Shown here: piece after piece, positions 31,913-37,048 of the stretch
Layout of the letters: each line of letters starts with the position of its first letter
Position numbering within the stretch: the stretch's first letter is position 1
NCBI GenBank assembly: GCA_043793345.1
Contig: JAYVXF010000232.1
Location: forward strand, 1 to 37,048
Direction of reading: 5' to 3'
DNA length: 37,048 nt
From: UKL13-2 sp043793345
GTDB lineage: Bacteria > Pseudomonadota > Gammaproteobacteria > Burkholderiales > Usitatibacteraceae
Notes under the pieces: model-generated
Told to the model about the DNA's origin: nothing
Seen by the model: the letters and a program-made list of their open reading frames with translations, nothing else
The model's database searches: none
Made by a program: the position numbers and the translations under genes

Positions 31913-32722
31913 ATGGCAAAACTGATCTTGAGTGTTGACGGTACGGTACTGAAGGAGATCACGCTCAGTAAAGAGCGGACCACACTCGGCCGTAAACCGC
32001 ACAATGACATTCCGGTGGACAATCTGGCGGTATCGGGCGAACACGCTGCCATCATTACCATCCTGAATGATTCCTTCATCGAGGATCTCAATTCGACCAA
32101 CGGCACGCTGGTCAACGGGAAGCCGATCAAAAAACACTTCCTGCAAAATAATGATGTGATCGAGATCGGCAAACACAAACTCAAGTATTTTAATGACGCG
32201 CCGCTGACGGCCTCAGCCGGTGATTTCGAGAAGACCATGATCATACGCAGGCCTGCTGCGATAGCGGCGCAAGCCATGACCGCGCCGCCGACGATGGCTG
32301 CACCACCCGCGCCGCCGCCATTGCCAATGGCGCAAGCTGCCGCCACTAACCTTGCCGATACGCACACCAACATGAAAGCGTTTGGTGCAACTGCCACGCC
32401 GCCGCCAATCCCTGCACCCGCGCCGTCGGCACCCGCGCAAGACCCGAACAGCCCCTCCAGGGATTCGGCGATTCAAGTGTTGTCCGGTGCCGCCGCAGGC
32501 CGCACCCTCGATCTGGTCAAAAACCTCACAACCATCGGTAAGCCCGGCGTGCAGGTAGCCGTCATTACGCGGCGCCCGAGCGGGTTTTTTATTACCCACG
32601 TTGAAGGCGCGGTGTTTCCGAGCGTCAACGGCGTAGCACTTGGCGGCCAAGCCAAGCAGCTCCACGATCACGACCTGATCGAAATCGCCGGTGTAAAAAT
32701 GGAGTTTTTTTACAAACCATAG
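31913..32722 (+). CDS. Protein with two FHA domains joined by a Pro/Ala linker
   Basis: A 269-residue protein. The N-terminal FHA domain (residues ~1-95) has the phosphothreonine-binding residues: TTLGRKPHNDI (Arg27), VSGEHAAI (Ser41, His44) and LNSTNGTLVNG (Asn60 to Thr65). Residues ~110-180 are Pro/Ala-rich linker. The C-terminal domain (~185-269) has an FHA-like outline (TIGKPGVQVAVITRRPSGFF; SVNGVAL; DLIEIAG) but lacks the conserved Arg and Ser-x-x-His, so it is probably a degenerate or structural FHA fold. ATG 31913 has AAGG upstream. It may read the phosphorylation state set by the adjacent PP2C. Confidence 0.9.
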   Translation: MAKLILSVDGTVLKEITLSKERTTLGRKPHNDIPVDNLAVSGEHAAIITILNDSFIEDLNSTNGTLVNGKPIKKHFLQNNDVIEIGKHKLKYFNDAPLTASAGDFEKTMIIRRPAAIAAQAMTAPPTMAAPPAPPPLPMAQAAATNLADTHTNMKAFGATATPPPIPAPAPSAPAQDPNSPSRDSAIQVLSGAAAGRTLDLVKNLTTIGKPGVQVAVITRRPSGFFITHVEGAVFPSVNGVALGGQAKQLHDHDLIEIAGVKMEFFYKP

Positions 32723-32977
32723 CCACAAATACGTGGCATCAACGTGGCTCTCTGCCCCGCAATTTGCATGGCGCCAGTGTCGTTTGATCGCTTGTGCGCG
32801 CGCTTCAAGCGCTCCGCGCATCGGCATTCGCTGTGCGTTATTGCACATCTTTTTAGAATCGCAGCGTGCATAATCATGACGAATGCGCGGGAGATACAAT
32901 TAAAATTCCGCGAACGACTTGTCAACACAGAGGCCGAAATTTTTTGAAACGGCCGTTCGTGAAGGTGCAGAGAGACG

Positions 32978-33742
32978 ATGCGAATAAAGGTTCTGGGCTG
33001 TAGCGGCGGCATTGGCGGCGATCTTCGCACCACGAGCATGCTGGTCGACGAGGATATTCTTCTCGACGCGGGCACCGGTGTCGGTGATTTGGCCATCGAG
33101 CAGTTGGTGAAGATTGATCACATATTTGTCACGCACTCGCATCTTGATCACGTCACCAGCATTCCATTCCTCGTCGATACGGTCTGCTGGATGCGCGACC
33201 GACCGCTCACCGTCTACAGCACGGCGGCAACCATCCAGATTTTGAAAGAGCATCTTTTTAACTGGAAGCTGTGGCCGGATTTTTCGCAAATTCCCGATGC
33301 CGAAAATCCGGTGATGGTTTATCGGGAAATCGCGGTCGGCGAGACGATTGATCTTGATGGCCGCAAATTCACCGCGATCCCGGCAGTCCATACGGTACCG
33401 GCAGTGGGTTACTTGCTCGACAGCGGCAACGCCACGCTTATTTTCAGTGGCGACACCACCACCAACAACGCGCTGTGGGATATTGCCAATCAGGCGCACA
33501 ATCTGAAATATCTGATCATCGAAACCGCGTTCCCGAACAAGGAACGCGAAATTGCGATCACATCAAAACATTTATGTCCGAGCATGTTGGTGGAGGAACT
33601 CTCAAAGCTCACGCGACCGGTGGAGGTTTTTGTCACACATCTGAAGCCCGGTGAAATTTACCTGACCATGAGCGAGATTGGTCGAAATGCAGGAAAATGG
33701 CGACCAAGGATGCTGGAAAACGGCATGGAACTGACGATATAG
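32978..33742 (+). CDS. Metallo-beta-lactamase-fold protein, class II cyclic-nucleotide phosphodiesterase-like
   Basis: A 254-residue protein. The metal site HSHLDH (near residues 53-58, THSHLDHVTSIP), LIFSGDTTTNN near 150 with the bridging Asp, late ITSKHLCPSMLVEEL near 190 and VTHLKPGEI near 218 are present. The opening VLGCSGGIGGDLRTTSMLVD and ILLDAGTG match class II 3',5'-cyclic-AMP phosphodiesterases and their uncharacterised relatives. ATG 32978 follows a GGTGCAGAGAGA stretch. It lies 255 nt after the FHA gene and 47 nt before the GAF-ATPase gene. Hydrolysis of cAMP or cGMP is an inference from family resemblance; an unrelated hydrolase activity is possible. Confidence 0.85.
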   Translation: MRIKVLGCSGGIGGDLRTTSMLVDEDILLDAGTGVGDLAIEQLVKIDHIFVTHSHLDHVTSIPFLVDTVCWMRDRPLTVYSTAATIQILKEHLFNWKLWPDFSQIPDAENPVMVYREIAVGETIDLDGRKFTAIPAVHTVPAVGYLLDSGNATLIFSGDTTTNNALWDIANQAHNLKYLIIETAFPNKEREIAITSKHLCPSMLVEELSKLTRPVEVFVTHLKPGEIYLTMSEIGRNAGKWRPRMLENGMELTI

Positions 33743-33789
33743 TGCAGCGTCTGTGATTTATAAACAATCAAGAAAAACGGGGTTATCAA

Positions 33790-36165
33790 ATGAGTGCCGT
33801 GCTGGAAACTAAAGCCACCGGATCCGCAAACGTTGCGGATATGTCGTCAAAGCTGGCGTTTTCCAAAAAACTCCAGGCGGTCACCAACCGTATTCATTCG
33901 ACCACCAACATCGACGAAATCATGCTCGATGTGACACGCGATATTTGCCAGCTCTTCGATGCGGATCGCCTCACCATCTACACCTTGTCCGACGACGGTT
34001 TAGCCATTGTTTCCAAGGTGAAGTCCGGCCTTAATTCGTTCAAGGACATCAAGCTGCCGCTCTCGGAGAGCTCAATTGCCGGCTGTAGCGCGCTCAATAA
34101 GCGCTTCATGAACATCAAGGATGTTTATGACGACGCCGAGTTGAAAAGTATTTCGCCGAACCTGACATTTCTAAAAGCAGTCGATCAGCGTACCGGCTAC
34201 CGCACCAAGCAAATGATGGTGGTGCCGATCACGGGCGGTGACAGCGGCACAGAGCTGCTTGGCGTGATTCAGGTCATCAACCATCTGCCGGGCACGTCAT
34301 TCCCGGGCTTGGCCGAGGAGGGCTTGGTTGAATTATCCAAAACGCTCGCCATCGCGTTCCGCGTGCGCCAGCAGATACCGGGGCAAATCAAATCCAAATT
34401 CGAATACCTGATCGTCGATAACGTCATTTCAGACGCGGAGCTCGAGCTCGCCACCCGCACCGCGCGCAGAAAGAACAAGAATGTGGAAGACATTCTCATC
34501 GATGAATTTCAAGTCAAACCAGCCGCGCTCGGTGCGGCGCTGGCCAAATATTTTGGTGTGGAATACGAGCCCTTCAAGGCCGACCGTATCAAGCCGCTTG
34601 ACCTATTAAAAAACCTTAAAAAAGAATACGCCGAGTCCGCAAACTGGCTGCCGATTGAGGACAGCAAGGCCGGCTTGATCGTGATGACGACGGATCCCGA
34701 GCATCTCAAGAGCTCGCGGGTGGTCGGAAATATTTTTCCGAAATTGAAACCGCTTTATCGGGTCTGCACCGGGCGCGATTTCAGCCAGACGCTCACGCAG
34801 TTTTTCGGAGCTGATGGCATCGGCAGCGAGGATATCGGTGACCTGCTATCCAACCTCGATGATGACGCTGAACCCGGCGATATCGGCAGCGATGATCTCT
34901 CCGCTGCGGCCGACAATGAGCTGGTCAAATTGGTCAACAAAATTATCATCGATGCCTACCATCAGGGCGCGTCAGATATTCATATCGAGCCGATGCCGGG
35001 CAAGGGCAAGACCGGCGTGCGGTTCCGCAAAGATGGCTCACTGTCGACTTACATTGAAGTGCCGGCGAGCTACCGCAGCGCACTGACTGCGCGCTTGAAG
35101 ATCATGTGCGATCTGGATATTTCCGAGAAGCGTAAACCACAAGATGGCAAGATTAAATTCAAAAAATACGGGCCGCTGGATATTGAATTGCGCGTAGCGA
35201 CCATTCCGACTGCCGGGGGCGTCGAGGACGTGGTGATGCGTATCCTCGCTGCGGGCGAGCCGATTCCGCTCGACAAGCTTGGCCTCACCAACAAAAACAA
35301 AACCAACCTTGAGAAGACGATTTCCAAACCCTACGGTTTGTTTTTTGTTTGCGGGCCAACCGGCTCTGGCAAGACGACGACGCTGCATTCGGTATTGGGT
35401 TCGCTCAATAAACCCGACACCAAAATCTGGACCGCCGAAGACCCGGTTGAGATTACCCAAAAAGGTTTGCGGCAGGTGCAGGTAAACAAGAAAGTGATCG
35501 ACTTCCCGGTCATCATGAAAGCATTTCTGCGCGCCGACCCGGACATCATCATGGTCGGCGAGATGCGCGATGCCGAGACCACGCATATTGGTATTGAGGC
35601 CTCCCTCACCGGTCATCTGGTTTTTGCAACGCTGCACACAAACTCCGCACCAGAAGCCATTGTCCGGCTGCTTGATATGGGTATGGATCCATTTAATTTT
35701 GCCGATGCATTGCTCGGTATTCTGGCGCAGCGTCTGGCGAAACGCCTATGCGGCAAGTGCAAGGAAGCTTACACACCAGACGCCGAAGAGCTCAAACACT
35801 TCATGACCGAATACACCCACGATCTGCGCCAGACCGAGCCGTGGAAAAAAGATCCGCAGGGCGAAGCCAAGAAGATGTACGACTTCTGGCTGAAGGAATA
35901 TGGCAAAGATGGCAAGCTGAGCTTCTACCGCGGCAAAGGCTGTGACACCTGCGCTGGCACCGGCTACAAAGGGCGCGTGGGTCTGCACGAGCTGATGGTC
36001 GCCAGCGAATCAGTCAAGCGGATGGTGCAGGAGAAGGCGCGTGTTTCTGACTTGTTCGTGAAGGCCGTCGAAGAAGGCATGACGACATTGAAGATGGATG
36101 GCATGGAAAAAGTCATGATGGGCGTGACCGACATGAAGCAGGTGAGGGCAGTCGCGATTAAATGA
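33790..36165 (+). CDS. GspE/PilB-family secretion ATPase with N-terminal GAF domain
   Basis: A 791-residue protein. Residues ~25-195 are a GAF domain (ITRDICQLFDADRLTIY-like start near 48; RTGYRTKQMMVVPI near 134; LLGVIQVINH near 156). Residues ~203-340 are an MshEN/T2SSE_N-like module (FEYLIVDNVISDAELELA; ALAKYFGVEYEPF). The ATPase core spans ~375-791: SDIHIEP near 395, Walker A GPTGSGKTT at 522-530, Asp box TAEDPVE at 548-554, Walker B PDIIMVGEMRD at 584-594, His box GHLVFATLHTN at 608-618, and a zinc tetracysteine (Cys654, 657, 718, 721). Normal PilB/GspE proteins are about 500-570 residues; the GAF fusion is the unusual part. MshEN modules can bind c-di-GMP. The stop overlaps the start of the GAF/HD-GYP gene by ATGA. 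Confidence 0.93.
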   Translation: MSAVLETKATGSANVADMSSKLAFSKKLQAVTNRIHSTTNIDEIMLDVTRDICQLFDADRLTIYTLSDDGLAIVSKVKSGLNSFKDIKLPLSESSIAGCSALNKRFMNIKDVYDDAELKSISPNLTFLKAVDQRTGYRTKQMMVVPITGGDSGTELLGVIQVINHLPGTSFPGLAEEGLVELSKTLAIAFRVRQQIPGQIKSKFEYLIVDNVISDAELELATRTARRKNKNVEDILIDEFQVKPAALGAALAKYFGVEYEPFKADRIKPLDLLKNLKKEYAESANWLPIEDSKAGLIVMTTDPEHLKSSRVVGNIFPKLKPLYRVCTGRDFSQTLTQFFGADGIGSEDIGDLLSNLDDDAEPGDIGSDDLSAAADNELVKLVNKIIIDAYHQGASDIHIEPMPGKGKTGVRFRKDGSLSTYIEVPASYRSALTARLKIMCDLDISEKRKPQDGKIKFKKYGPLDIELRVATIPTAGGVEDVVMRILAAGEPIPLDKLGLTNKNKTNLEKTISKPYGLFFVCGPTGSGKTTTLHSVLGSLNKPDTKIWTAEDPVEITQKGLRQVQVNKKVIDFPVIMKAFLRADPDIIMVGEMRDAETTHIGIEASLTGHLVFATLHTNSAPEAIVRLLDMGMDPFNFADALLGILAQRLAKRLCGKCKEAYTPDAEELKHFMTEYTHDLRQTEPWKKDPQGEAKKMYDFWLKEYGKDGKLSFYRGKGCDTCAGTGYKGRVGLHELMVASESVKRMVQEKARVSDLFVKAVEEGMTTLKMDGMEKVMMGVTDMKQVRAVAIK

Positions 36166-37048
36166 TGCTGCAAGCGGACGCCAAAGCAAAGATGCAAACG
36201 CCGGGTCACTCTTTCGAAGCCATTACCGACACGGCGTCACGCAATCGGCTTTTCACCTCTCTCGAATATCTGAACCGCATCGGCATCGCACTCTCGCAAG
36301 AGAAAGACATCAACCGCCTGCTGGAAACCATCCTCACCGCCGCCAAGACCATCACCAATGCCGACGGCGGCACGCTTTACCGCCTGATCGATGGCAAATT
36401 AAAGTTTGAAATTGTTTTGAATGACACGCTCAATATCGCCATGGGCGGCACCACTGGCGTCGCTGTCCCTTTCTATCCGATCCCGCTGCATGAGGCCGAT
36501 GGTGCCCAGAACAACGCCATGGTCGCAGCCTACGCGGCGCTGCACGATGAGTCGGTAAGCATCGCCGACGCATACACAGCAGAAGGATTCGATTTTTCCG
36601 GCACGCGCAATTTCGACAAGAAAACCGGCTATCGCTCGACATCGTTTTTGACCATCCCGATGAAAGATCACGAAGGTGAAATCATCGGCGTGCTGCAGCT
36701 CCTGAATGCGCAGGATGAAAACCGTCAAGTGATTGCGTTCACATCCGAGGATCAACGTCTGGCCGAATCGCTCGCCTCACAAGCCGCGATTGCGCTCACC
36801 AACCGGATGTTGATCAATCAACTTGAAAAACTGTTTGAGTCGCTGATCGAACTCATCAACACCGCCATCGACGATAAATCACCCTACACCGGCGGACATT
36901 GCAAGCGCGTGCCTGCACTGACCATGATGCTGGCAGAAGCCGCATCAGACGCGACGGCAGGCCCGCTTGCCGATTTCAAAATGACCGACAAAGATCGTTA
37001 CGAGCTCAAGATCGCCGGCCTGCTCCACGATTGCGGCAAGATCACTAC
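36162..37048 (+). CDS. GAF and HD-GYP domain protein, 3' end outside window
   Basis: The frame is open for 295 codons from ATG 36162 to the window edge. Residues ~25-215 form a GAF domain (ETILTAAKTITNADGGTLYR near 47; FDKKTGYRSTSFLTIPM near 152; EIIGVLQLLNA near 175). After a coiled linker (LEKLFESLIELINTAI) the HD-GYP domain begins: SPYTGGHCKRVPALTMML near 245 and AGLLHDCGKIT at the edge, which is the HD of HD-GYP. The family hydrolyses c-di-GMP or related cyclic dinucleotides. Its GAF resembles that of the upstream ATPase (both have D-x-x-TGYR), and the ATGA overlap implies coupled translation, so this enzyme probably controls the ATPase or its signal. Confidence 0.92.
   Translation, partial: MMLQADAKAKMQTPGHSFEAITDTASRNRLFTSLEYLNRIGIALSQEKDINRLLETILTAAKTITNADGGTLYRLIDGKLKFEIVLNDTLNIAMGGTTGVAVPFYPIPLHEADGAQNNAMVAAYAALHDESVSIADAYTAEGFDFSGTRNFDKKTGYRSTSFLTIPMKDHEGEIIGVLQLLNAQDENRQVIAFTSEDQRLAESLASQAAIALTNRMLINQLEKLFESLIELINTAIDDKSPYTGGHCKRVPALTMMLAEAASDATAGPLADFKMTDKDRYELKIAGLLHDCGKIT

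Noticed and set aside
32723..32977. A 67-codon plus-strand frame between the FHA and MBL genes
   Set aside because: No ribosome site and no family resemblance; composition is like non-coding DNA.

Overview
The window looks like a chromosomal segment of a free-living Gram-negative proteobacterium, most likely a betaproteobacterium. This is inferred from the surE-pcm-nlpD block, a 180-kDa-type NAD-glutamate dehydrogenase, DsbB, an outer-membrane efflux protein, and a type IV pilus/type II secretion-type ATPase beside GAF, HD-GYP, PP2C and FHA signalling proteins. The genus cannot be fixed from the sequence alone.

Layout. 1-1.5 kb (minus): the start of a metal-efflux locus, a TolC-like outer-membrane factor running off the left edge, preceded by a small secreted Cys/His-rich protein. 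1.6-3.3 kb (plus): a large secreted protein of unknown function. 3.6-10.7 kb (minus): a DUF418 remnant, dsbB, a giant NAD-glutamate dehydrogenase and alanine dehydrogenase, i.e. amino-acid oxidation. 10.8-14.9 kb: an accessory island with a parE remnant, an MNT/HEPN pair, a GIY-YIG protein with AT-rich codon use, an orphan antitoxin-like gene with a truncated partner, an RHH/VapC pair and a MazE/MazF pair. Copies of one palindromic dispersed repeat lie at its left part and in its middle. 15.0-18.9 kb: aspC (minus), then surE-pcm-nlpD (plus). rpoS, the usual next gene, is absent from this position.

18.9-21.7 kb: a scarred type I restriction-modification locus. The first ~57 codons of hsdM and the last ~75 codons of hsdR remain, with an intact ImmA/IrrE peptidase plus DUF4411 PIN toxin pair between them. 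21.7-27.8 kb (minus): a lipid-catabolism group consisting of a class II aldolase, an Mpo1-like 2-hydroxy-fatty-acid dioxygenase homologue, a histidine phosphatase, an APH-fold kinase, an acyl-CoA dehydrogenase and an acyl-CoA synthetase. The kinase + dehydrogenase + synthetase trio resembles bacterial levulinate/4-hydroxyacid catabolism and the ACAD10/11 kinase-dehydrogenase fusions. 27.9-30.7 kb (minus): an ABC importer made of an ATPase and a fused double permease, with no binding protein in view. 31.0-37.0 kb (plus): a signalling cluster of PP2C phosphatase, double-FHA protein, metallo-beta-lactamase-fold phosphodiesterase-like protein, a GAF-fused GspE/PilB ATPase and a GAF/HD-GYP protein cut by the right edge.

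Most notable: the hepT toxin gene carries a 7-bp tandem duplication and a later compensating indel, so a short stretch just after its active site is read in a shifted frame. Two families of dispersed palindromic repeats (three copies each) lie between genes. The candidate hydroxy-fatty-acid cluster and the GAF-ATPase/HD-GYP cluster are the best candidates for undescribed biology.
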